The position numbers were made by a program, and so were the translations under genes. This document shows positions 51,165 to 58,878 of a stretch of 64,000 bases of DNA, piece by piece (position 1 is the stretch's first letter; every line of letters begins with the position of its first letter). The DNA comes from JAPHSX01 sp050298555 (lineage in GTDB: Bacteria; Pseudomonadota; Gammaproteobacteria; Thiohalomonadales; Thiohalomonadaceae). The notes under the pieces were generated by a model. That model did not search any database. It was not told the DNA's origin and was given only the letters and a program-made list of their open reading frames with translations. The stretch is from the NCBI GenBank assembly GCA_050298555.1, contig JBNKUL010000034.1, positions 1 through 64,000 on the forward strand. Direction: 5' to 3'.

Positions 51165-51167
51165 CGT

Positions 51168-52481
51168 TTAATTTCCCCCTGCCGTCACCGGTAGTCTAAT
51201 GCGTATCTGTAGCCCGCCCAGCGGCGAGTGGGCCGCGCCAATGGTACCGCCATGATTTTCCACAATAATCTTGCAGATTGCGAGTCCCAGACCGCTGCCG
51301 CCGTGGGCGCGGCTGCGCGATTTATCGACGCGGTAGAAGCGATCGAACAGCCGCGGCAGGTGCTCATCCCCCACGCCGGGGGCGCTATCCTGCAGCAGTA
51401 TCTCCACCTCGCCACCCTTGGCCTCGGCGCTGAGCTGCAGCTGGCCCCCGGCATCGGTATAGCGCAGACTGTTCTGCAGCAGATTGCAGAACAGCTGCTG
51501 CAGCCGGGCCTCGTCACCCATCACGTAGAGGCCCTGTTCAAGGCTGGATGTGAAGCTGAGCTCTATCTGCCTCTCCTGTGCCGGCTGCTGGTAGCCGGCC
51601 ACCACCTCCTCCAGTAGTGGCAGAAGGGAGACGGGTTCCTGTTTGAAGACCAGCGCCCCGACATCGGCCCGTGACAGCTGGTAGATATCCTCGATCAGCT
51701 GGTTCAGCTCGGCCACCTTGTTCTGCAGCAGCGGGAATGCCTCCTCTCGCTTGAGTATGCCGTCCTCGAAGGCCTCCAGGTTTACCCGCATCGCCGCTAG
51801 CGGGGTGCGCAGCTCGTGGGAGATGTCGACCATCAGCTGCTGCTTGTTCTCCAAAAGCTGCATCACCTCCTCGGTGTGCTGCTTCGCCGCTGCCTGTTCG
51901 CGCCGGGTCGTCTTGCGCAGTTCGTTGTAGGAGCGCTGCAGGGAGAGCTCGTTAAAGTAGGCACTGTAGAAGATCACCAGCGAGGCGAGGGAGAAGCGGA
52001 TGAAGCTGGTGAAATCCCACGCCCCTCCCTGCCAGTTGCCGACCCCCAGGTAGGCCGATGGCAGCAGCAACAAATAGAAGGCGGCCACCACGATGCTGCC
52101 GGTACGGTGCCCCTTGAGCAGCACCGTGAACACCGGGAAGAAGAAGGTCCAGATGAGGCCGTAGCTCTGGTTCTGGTTGACGTTGGCAAACAGCAGCAGG
52201 AAGGCGAACAGGGCGACCACCACGATATTGATCGCAATATTCAGCCGCTTGTGCACCTGCAGCTGATACATGGCAATAAGGCAGAACACCAGCCCGACGA
52301 GGTCCAGAATTCCGGTACGGGCGTTGTCATGACTGAAGTTATAAAGGGTGAAGAAGGAGAAGAGGAAGATGATCATCGTCAACAAGGAGGTGATCAGCAG
52401 CAGCTGGCGCAGCAGAAAGATATTGCCGTTGTGATCAATCCCGGCGAGAAGAAAGCGACGAAACCGCTGCCTGATGTTCAT
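51168..52481 (-). CDS. Membrane histidine kinase with multi-helix sensor region
   Basis: A 437-residue kinase. Residues about 15-190 contain about six hydrophobic helices with short loops and no large periplasmic domain, so it probably senses membrane or intramembrane signals. A coiled coil leads to the H-box DISHELRTPLAAMRVNLEAF, then the ATPase domain with NLLQNSLRYTDAGG and GGSGLGLAICKIIVENHGG. ATG 52481 starts MNIRQRFRRFLLAG; an in-frame start at 52577 adds an unlikely head. It shares 160 bases of upstream DNA with the divergent repeat-protein gene. Confidence 0.9.
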   Translation of the reverse strand: MNIRQRFRRFLLAGIDHNGNIFLLRQLLLITSLLTMIIFLFSFFTLYNFSHDNARTGILDLVGLVFCLIAMYQLQVHKRLNIAINIVVVALFAFLLLFANVNQNQSYGLIWTFFFPVFTVLLKGHRTGSIVVAAFYLLLLPSAYLGVGNWQGGAWDFTSFIRFSLASLVIFYSAYFNELSLQRSYNELRKTTRREQAAAKQHTEEVMQLLENKQQLMVDISHELRTPLAAMRVNLEAFEDGILKREEAFPLLQNKVAELNQLIEDIYQLSRADVGALVFKQEPVSLLPLLEEVVAGYQQPAQERQIELSFTSSLEQGLYVMGDEARLQQLFCNLLQNSLRYTDAGGQLQLSAEAKGGEVEILLQDSAPGVGDEHLPRLFDRFYRVDKSRSRAHGGSGLGLAICKIIVENHGGTIGAAHSPLGGLQIRIRLPVTAGGN

Positions 52482-52641
52482 TGGTCGAGGCCCCCCTTCG
52501 GCCCCGAAATAGGATTTTTCATTATTTCGAAAATGCATATTTCCTGCACATTTGCCCGTTAGTCTATCCAAAATCACAAAAGTATCCTATGCGGGCAGCA
52601 CCTGATTGTGTACACCGGTGTGGGGTGATAGGAGAGGGACG

Positions 52642-55600
52642 ATGGATAAGAGCGGGTTTTGGTTAAAAACATTGGCATCGGTCTTTATGGTGACCACATT
52701 CGTGGCTTCCCCCGCCATGGCGGCGACCATTACCGTCACGACCGACTCGGAAGATGATGCGGGTGGGGTGGAGTGCACCCTGTGGGAGGCGATTGAGAAC
52801 GCCAATGCAGATATTACTACCGGCATGGTGTGCGCCCCCGGTTCCGGGGCCGATGAAATCGTCTTTGCCGACGGTGTCGGTTACACCCTTACCGTATCGG
52901 GGCAGTTACCGGCCATCACCTCTGAGGTCACAATCACTGGTCGAGGTGCCGGAACCACCATCATCCAGGCCAATGCCAATCCGGATACCGCAATCTATCG
53001 GGTATTTGAGGTGGGCGCTGCCGGCAACCTGACCCTGAACGACCTGACCGTGCAGAACGGCAAGTGCGCCGGTGCCTGCAGCACCAATGCCGATTCCGGG
53101 GGCGGCATCCTCAACGGCGGCACCCTGACCCTGAATCGTGTCGAGGTGCTGAACAATCGCAGCTCGGGCTACGGGGGGGGGATCTATTCGACAGGTACGC
53201 TGAACGTGACCGATAGCCAAATCGCGGGGAATCAGTCGAGCATGGAGGGTGGCGGCATCTGCACATCCTGGGACAACTCCGTCGCCACGATTATCGGCAG
53301 CCAGATCAGCAACAACAGCGCGGTAAGTGGCGGTGGTGTCTTGATAGGCAATGGCTCGCTGACGATGGGTGACAGCACCATCAGCGGCAACTTTGCCAGC
53401 GGGGATGGCGGCGGATTCTTCAACGGGGCTGTGACGGCCACGATTACGGGCTCGACCATTAACGGCAACACCGCCACCGGTGACGGTGGAGCCATTGTCA
53501 ACCTAAGCCCCCTCTCCCTGAGCGACAGCACCATTACCGGCAACATCGCCCTGGGTGTTTCCGGCGCGGGCGGTGGCGCCATCTATCAGTTCAGCGAGGG
53601 CAGCAGCCCCGAACTGTACCTGACCAATGTCACCCTGGCGGGCAATAACCATGAGACGGCTGGCGGCGACGGGATCTACCTGAGCGACGGGCCTGCCTTT
53701 ATTGGCAACAGCATCATCGCCGGCAACGGAACGGAGAACTGTGGCTGGAGCGCCGGCCTTATCCTTACTAACGGCAACAACCTGGAAGACACCAATACCT
53801 GCATGTTTGGCGGGGGCGACCTTGTAGACAGCGATCCCCTGCTCGGTGCCCTGGCCGACAACGGCGGCAGCACCCAGACCATGGCGCTGCTACCCGGCAG
53901 CCCGGCCATCAATGCGGCCGCCAACACCTCATGCCGCGACTATGACCAGCGGGGCGAGCTTCGTCCCTACGAGGGTCAATGCGATATCGGAGCCTATGAG
54001 TACCAGGGACAGGGTGGCCCCGGCTTTGTGGTCAATACCGATGCCGATACCGACGACGGCCTCTGCTCCGTCGCGGACTGCTCCCTGCGTGAGGCGATTG
54101 ACGCGAGCAATAGCCGACCGGGTGCCGACACCATCAGCTTTGATGGTTACTACACTATTACCCTGGACGGCAGCCAGTTACCGGTAGTGGAGGGGGAGTT
54201 GGCTATCACCGGCAACGGTGTGGGCAGTACCATCCTGCAGGCCTCTACCTGCGACCCGGTCAGCGGTGGCTGCACCCCGGCGGATTACCGTGTGCTGCAG
54301 CTAAGTGCCGCCGGCAATCTGACCTTGGACGGCGTGACGGTGCGCCACGGGGTCGGCGATGGTGGCGCCATCTATTCAGAGGGGACCCTGCTGGTCAAGA
54401 ACAGCCGAATCGAGAAGAACGTCGGCACGGATTATGGTAGCGGGATTTTTAGTTGGGGAACGGTGAGTGTGTTGAACACCACCTTCTCAGGCAACTCCAC
54501 GGGCGAAGGGGCACTGGCGAGCTTCGGTAACGCAACCGTCGACTCCAGCACCTTTGAAAACAATACGATGACCGGTGGTGGTGGTGCCATCTACAATGAG
54601 TTGAACACGACGCTCGACGTCACTAACAGCACCTTCGCCTATAACACAGCCGACCAGGGTGGCGCCATCCATGCCCGTGGTGTCACGACCATTAGCAACA
54701 GCACCTTTGCTTATAACAGTGCCACCTATTTAGGCAATGCAGTTCACGCGTGGAAGGGGAGCCTCCTTCTCTATAACAATATTATGACCAGCAATAGCGG
54801 CGGCGCTGCCCGGGAGTGTGAAGACAGTGAGAGCGCTGCCGCAACGGTCAGTGTGAATAACCTCATCGACGACGGCTCCTGCGGTGCGAGCCTGACCTCA
54901 GACCCGCTGCTCGGTCCACTGGCCGACAACGGCGGTTCAACCCTGACCTTTGCCATTCCACAGAGCAGCCCCGCCTTTGATGCCGGTGACGATGCCACCT
55001 GTACCACGACGGACCAGCGCGGTATCTCCCGCTACCAGGGCAGCCATTGCGATATCGGCAGCTATGAGTTTTATGAGATAGACAGCGACGGTGATGGCGT
55101 TCTGGATAACGCCGACAACTGCCCTGCGGTCGCCAATCCCGACCAGCTCAATACCGACGGTGACGCGCCGGGTGATGCCTGTGATGACGATGACGATGAC
55201 GACGGCATCCCCGATGCGTACGAGGATGCCTATGGCATGGACAGCAAGGACCCCGACGACATCTACCTGGATAACGACGGCGACGGCTTCAGCAACCAGG
55301 AGGAGTACAACGCCGGCAGTGCCGCTAACGACGCCACCTCCAGTGTGGGCCTGCTGAGCCTGAGCGCGGCCAGTTACAGTGTTTACGAGGGAGGCAGCCT
55401 GACGATCACCGTCACCCGCAGCGGCGGCACCGTTGGTGTGGTTGGGATCGGTTGCGCTACCTCAGGTGGCACCGCAAGCGGGGGTGGTACGGATTACTAC
55501 GACATCGAAGATTACCTGGAGTGGTCAGACGGTGAGGGGGGCAGCAAAAGCTGCGCCCCGATCGCCACCGTTGACGATGGCCTCGGCGATCCCGACGAGA

Positions 55601-57072
55601 CCTTTTTCGTCGATCTGTACTCTCCCTACCTGGCGCATCTTGGTAGCCCGACCAGTGCCACCGTTACCATTAAGGAGTTTATCGACAGTGATGGCGACAC
55701 TATCGGTGACGATGTGGATAACTGCCCGGCGCTAGCAAACAGCGAACAGCTCGATACCGATGGTGACAGCATCGGCGATGCCTGCGACAGCGATGATGAC
55801 AACGACGGTGTGCTGGACGGTGACGATGCCTTCCAGCTGGACGCCAGTGAGTGGCTCGATACTGACGGTGACGGTACCGGTAATAATGCCGATACTGATG
55901 ACGATAATGACGGCGTGTTGGATGGTGACGATGCCTTCCAGCTGGATGCCAGTGAGTGGCTGGACACCGATGGCGACGGCATCGGCAATAATGCCGACAC
56001 CGATGATGACGACGATGGCGTGCTCGACGGCGAAGATGCCTTCCCGTTAGATGCCACGGAGAGCATCGATACCGATAGTGACGGTACCGGTGATAACGCC
56101 GATAGCGACGATGACGGTGACGGTGTGGCCGACGGCAGCGACGCCTTCCCGCTGGATGCCTCTGAGAGCGTCGATACTGATGGCGACGGTATCGGTAATA
56201 ACGCCGATAGCGATGATGACGGTGACGGTGTGGCTGACGGCAGCGACGCCTTCCCGCTGGATGCCACGGAGAGCGTCGATACCGATGGTGACGGCACCGG
56301 TGATAAGGCCGATACCGACGATGACGGTGACGGTGTGGCCGACAGCAGCGACGCCTTCCCGCTGGGTGCCTCTGAGAGCGTTGATACCGATGGCGACGGC
56401 ATCGGCAACAACGCCGATACCGATGACGATGCAGATGGGGTCGGTGACTCCCTCGATCAGTTCCCGTTAGATGGTAGCGAGCAGTACGACACGGACGGCG
56501 ATGGTATCGGTAACAATGCCGATAGCGATGACGATGGTGACGGTGTGCTGGATGTGGATGATGCCTCTCCCCTTGGTGTAGGGGAGGGAATCGATACGGA
56601 CGGAGATGGTGCGGGTGACACGGTAGACAGCGATGACGACAACGATGGTGTTGCCGATACGGAAGATGCCTTCCCGCTGGATGCCGGCGAGAGTGTCGAT
56701 AGCGACGGCGATGGCATCGGTAACAATACGGATAGCGATGATGATAATGACGGTGTTGCCGATACCGACGATGCCTTCCCACTTGATGCCACCGAGAGCG
56801 CCGATACCGACGGCGACGGCATCGGCAATAACGCCGACACCGATGATGATAATGACGGCGTTGCCGATACCCAGGATGCCTTCCCTGAAGACCCCAGCGA
56901 GAGCATGGATTCGGACGGGGACGGCATTGGCGACAATCAGGATACGGTTGATGACAGTGCGGCAGCGGCCGCCACCTCATCAGGTGGGGGGGGCGGTGGC
57001 GGCACCTTCGACCCGCTCCTGCTGCTGCTCATGGGGGTGGGGCTAGGGTGGTTGCGGCGACGCGACTCATAA
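52642..57072 (+). CDS. Large secreted beta-helix / thrombospondin-3-repeat protein with GlyGly-CTERM tail
   Basis: A 1476-residue exported protein. After a signal peptide (cleavage after AMAA) come two beta-helix regions, each opened by a CSLREA-like motif (CTLWEAIENAN and CSLREAIDASN). Then follow a thrombospondin type 3 stretch (DSDGDGVLDNADNCP), a Calx-beta domain (SAASYSVYEGGSLTITVTRSGG), eleven 35-residue Asp-rich repeats that should bind Ca2+, and a tail SSGGGGGGG, hydrophobic LLLLLMGVGLGWL, then RRRDS. That tail is a GlyGly-CTERM sorting signal, normally cut by rhombosortase on the way to type II secretion. ATG 52642 has AGGAGAGGG upstream. Likely a surface or adhesion protein. Confidence 0.85.
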   Translation: MDKSGFWLKTLASVFMVTTFVASPAMAATITVTTDSEDDAGGVECTLWEAIENANADITTGMVCAPGSGADEIVFADGVGYTLTVSGQLPAITSEVTITGRGAGTTIIQANANPDTAIYRVFEVGAAGNLTLNDLTVQNGKCAGACSTNADSGGGILNGGTLTLNRVEVLNNRSSGYGGGIYSTGTLNVTDSQIAGNQSSMEGGGICTSWDNSVATIIGSQISNNSAVSGGGVLIGNGSLTMGDSTISGNFASGDGGGFFNGAVTATITGSTINGNTATGDGGAIVNLSPLSLSDSTITGNIALGVSGAGGGAIYQFSEGSSPELYLTNVTLAGNNHETAGGDGIYLSDGPAFIGNSIIAGNGTENCGWSAGLILTNGNNLEDTNTCMFGGGDLVDSDPLLGALADNGGSTQTMALLPGSPAINAAANTSCRDYDQRGELRPYEGQCDIGAYEYQGQGGPGFVVNTDADTDDGLCSVADCSLREAIDASNSRPGADTISFDGYYTITLDGSQLPVVEGELAITGNGVGSTILQASTCDPVSGGCTPADYRVLQLSAAGNLTLDGVTVRHGVGDGGAIYSEGTLLVKNSRIEKNVGTDYGSGIFSWGTVSVLNTTFSGNSTGEGALASFGNATVDSSTFENNTMTGGGGAIYNELNTTLDVTNSTFAYNTADQGGAIHARGVTTISNSTFAYNSATYLGNAVHAWKGSLLLYNNIMTSNSGGAARECEDSESAAATVSVNNLIDDGSCGASLTSDPLLGPLADNGGSTLTFAIPQSSPAFDAGDDATCTTTDQRGISRYQGSHCDIGSYEFYEIDSDGDGVLDNADNCPAVANPDQLNTDGDAPGDACDDDDDDDGIPDAYEDAYGMDSKDPDDIYLDNDGDGFSNQEEYNAGSAANDATSSVGLLSLSAASYSVYEGGSLTITVTRSGGTVGVVGIGCATSGGTASGGGTDYYDIEDYLEWSDGEGGSKSCAPIATVDDGLGDPDETFFVDLYSPYLAHLGSPTSATVTIKEFIDSDGDTIGDDVDNCPALANSEQLDTDGDSIGDACDSDDDNDGVLDGDDAFQLDASEWLDTDGDGTGNNADTDDDNDGVLDGDDAFQLDASEWLDTDGDGIGNNADTDDDDDGVLDGEDAFPLDATESIDTDSDGTGDNADSDDDGDGVADGSDAFPLDASESVDTDGDGIGNNADSDDDGDGVADGSDAFPLDATESVDTDGDGTGDKADTDDDGDGVADSSDAFPLGASESVDTDGDGIGNNADTDDDADGVGDSLDQFPLDGSEQYDTDGDGIGNNADSDDDGDGVLDVDDASPLGVGEGIDTDGDGAGDTVDSDDDNDGVADTEDAFPLDAGESVDSDGDGIGNNTDSDDDNDGVADTDDAFPLDATESADTDGDGIGNNADTDDDNDGVADTQDAFPEDPSESMDSDGDGIGDNQDTVDDSAAAAATSSGGGGGGGTFDPLLLLLMGVGLGWLRRRDS
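55753..56907 (+). repeat. Eleven tandem 105-bp coding repeats (Asp-rich, TSP3-like)
   Basis: The unit codes for 35 residues of the form DTDGDGxGxNADxDDDxDGV followed by xDxxDAFPLDAxExx. Eleven full copies run in frame without spacers and a twelfth is cut short before the Gly-rich tail. Third codon positions vary between copies, so the array is not a fresh duplication, though the first copies (55753-55962) are nearly alike. Each unit should hold about two Ca2+ ions. Confidence 0.92.
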
Positions 57073-57094
57073 AGGTTGTCTGTTAGAAAATGAA

Positions 57095-57118
57095 AAAGGG
57101 CGCCTTGCGGCGCCCTTT
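57095..57118. terminator. Bidirectional terminator between the repeat protein gene and soeC
   Basis: Ten-base perfect stem AAAGGGCGCC (57095-57104)/GGCGCCCTTT (57109-57118) with a TTGC loop, A tract to the left and T-rich DNA to the right. It lies between convergent genes and can stop both. Confidence 0.85.
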
Positions 57119-57143
57119 CTCTTTGCAGTGCTTTACTAGAGAC

Positions 57144-58124
57144 TTACACCGTTTGGTAGTAGATGTTCTGCGGATGATTGGCCTGGGCGAAGAAGAACCA
57201 GCGCTCGAACAGCAGGCCGACGTACTGAATGACGAAGGCGCTCATCAGCAGGCCCTTGCTGCCGTCCATGCCGGCCCACATCAGCACGACCGGAACCGGG
57301 AACACCAGCACCAGGAAGATCCACTTCACCGACTTGAGGAAGGCGGCGGTCTTGCCGTGGAAGTATTCACGGGTGTTGAAGGAGCCGCCCATCATGCCCA
57401 TCGCCTCCTGGCGCACATTGCTGTGACGTACGCCGATGGCGCTCTGGATGTTGGACTTGTACTTGATGCGCTGGTTGCGGATCAGGTGCAGGCCGCGGCT
57501 GGCCAGACCGATGAGGGTGATGATGATGGCCCATCCGGCGTAGAAGCCGACCAGCTCAGGGGCTGCATAGGCGGCGTAGGCGGCGGCCAGGGTGAAGCCG
57601 GAGGCACCGCCGAGAAGGATGTAGCTGGTGACAGTGAGGGTGCAGGCCCACTCCTGCAGGAAGCGCACGCTGGCGTAGATCATCGCGGTGCAGATGAACA
57701 GGCCGAACACCACAACGGTGGTGATGCCGCCGAGCACCAGGGTGAGCTGACCGCTGACCTCTTCGCTGCCGAAGATATTGGCGTCCCAGCCGAAGTAGTG
57801 GAACGCCATATATAGGAACACCATGCCGATGGTGGCAGGCATGGCGATGAGCTCACGCGACAGCCAGGAGGTGCGCCAGTTGGTGGCACCGCGCCAGGCG
57901 CGGGTGATCATGTAGCTGGGTTTGCCGAGGTGGAATACCGCGGCGAACAGGCCGCCGAGCAGGAAGGCCAGGGCGATCAGGCTGCCGCTGACGTAGAAGC
58001 CGCTATCCTGAGCCGGCAGCAGGTGCACTGCCGAGTAGCTCTGGCCGGTGTAGAGCGCCAGGAACAGGCCCTGGCCGACACCGATGAGGGTGGTCAGAAA
58101 GATTACAGAAAATGCGGGATGCAT
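57144..58124 (-). CDS. soeC: Sulfite dehydrogenase membrane anchor subunit SoeC
   Basis: A 326-residue polytopic protein of the DmsC family, with about eight membrane helices (for example FSVIFLTTLIGVGQGLFLALY, LIALAFLLGGLFAAVFHLGKP, LVGFYAGWAIIITLIGLAS). It anchors SoeAB to the cytoplasmic face of the membrane and passes electrons to the quinone pool. Third gene of soeABC, 25 bases after soeB. The length and helix count fit SoeC rather than an NrfD-type subunit. Confidence 0.88.
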   Translation of the reverse strand: MHPAFSVIFLTTLIGVGQGLFLALYTGQSYSAVHLLPAQDSGFYVSGSLIALAFLLGGLFAAVFHLGKPSYMITRAWRGATNWRTSWLSRELIAMPATIGMVFLYMAFHYFGWDANIFGSEEVSGQLTLVLGGITTVVVFGLFICTAMIYASVRFLQEWACTLTVTSYILLGGASGFTLAAAYAAYAAPELVGFYAGWAIIITLIGLASRGLHLIRNQRIKYKSNIQSAIGVRHSNVRQEAMGMMGGSFNTREYFHGKTAAFLKSVKWIFLVLVFPVPVVLMWAGMDGSKGLLMSAFVIQYVGLLFERWFFFAQANHPQNIYYQTV

Positions 58125-58149
58125 CGTAATTACTCCAATTAAATTTCTT

Positions 58150-58878
58150 TTACATCATCCAGTCGTCGAGGGAGACGTTCTGGCTGGTCTCGTGGCGGAT
58201 ATCCTCTTTCTTCAGCGGATTGTCCACACGTACCAGCTCCTCCTCGCTGATGTTGAGACGGGTCTTGCGACGCGGCAGGTAGTGGTTGGAGGGCTTGGTG
58301 CCCCACTCGGGCATCAGCTGGTAACCACCACGCTCGCGGATCGCCACGGAGACCTCGGACTCGGAGTCGCGCACATCGCCGAACATACGCGCCGAGGTGG
58401 GGCAGGCCAGTACGCAGGCGGGCTTGCGGTCCGACTCGGGCAGCGATTCGTCGTAGATGCGGTCGACGCAGAGGGTGCACTTCTTCATTACCTTCTGCTG
58501 CTCGTCGAACTCGCGGGCGCCGTAGGGGCAGGACCAGGAGCAGTACTTACAGCCGATGCACTTGTCGTAGTCCACCAGGACGATGCCGTCCTCCTCGCGC
58601 TTATAGCTGGCGCCGGTGGGGCAGACGGGAACGCAGGGGGCGTCCTCGCAGTGCAGGCAGCTCTTGGGGAAGTGCAGTGTTTCGGTGTGCGGGAACTCGC
58701 CGATCTCATAGGTCTGCACGCGGTTAAAGAAGGTACCGGTGGGATCCTTGGTGAACGGGTTGTCGTCGAACAGCGGACCGGCGGAGCCGGAGGTATTCCA
58801 CTGCTTACAGCTGGTGACGCAGGCGTGGCAGCCGACGCACACATTCAGGTCGATAACGAGTGCTAACTGGGTCATCAA
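58150..58878 (-). CDS. soeB: Sulfite dehydrogenase iron-sulfur subunit SoeB
   Basis: A 242-residue ferredoxin-type subunit with four cysteine groups: CVGCHACVTSCKQWN, CLHCEDAPCVPVCPTGA, CIGCKYCSWSCPYGA, and CTLCVDRI with CVLACPTSARMFGD, for four [4Fe-4S] clusters. It carries electrons from the molybdenum subunit SoeA to SoeC. No Tat or Sec signal is present, in agreement with the cytoplasmic location of SoeABC. Its start overlaps the soeA stop by four bases, so translation is coupled. Confidence 0.92.
   Translation of the reverse strand: MMTQLALVIDLNVCVGCHACVTSCKQWNTSGSAGPLFDDNPFTKDPTGTFFNRVQTYEIGEFPHTETLHFPKSCLHCEDAPCVPVCPTGASYKREEDGIVLVDYDKCIGCKYCSWSCPYGAREFDEQQKVMKKCTLCVDRIYDESLPESDRKPACVLACPTSARMFGDVRDSESEVSVAIRERGGYQLMPEWGTKPSNHYLPRRKTRLNISEEELVRVDNPLKKEDIRHETSQNVSLDDWMM

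Noticed and set aside
55753..56907. Tandem repeats considered as a CRISPR array
   Set aside because: The 105-base units have no unique spacers, remain in frame and code for Ca2+-binding repeats; no cas gene is near.
55700..56980. Long antisense frames across the repeat array, rich in Arg/His or Ser
   Set aside because: They arise from the regular codon pattern of the Asp-rich repeats on the plus strand and mirror its 105-base period.
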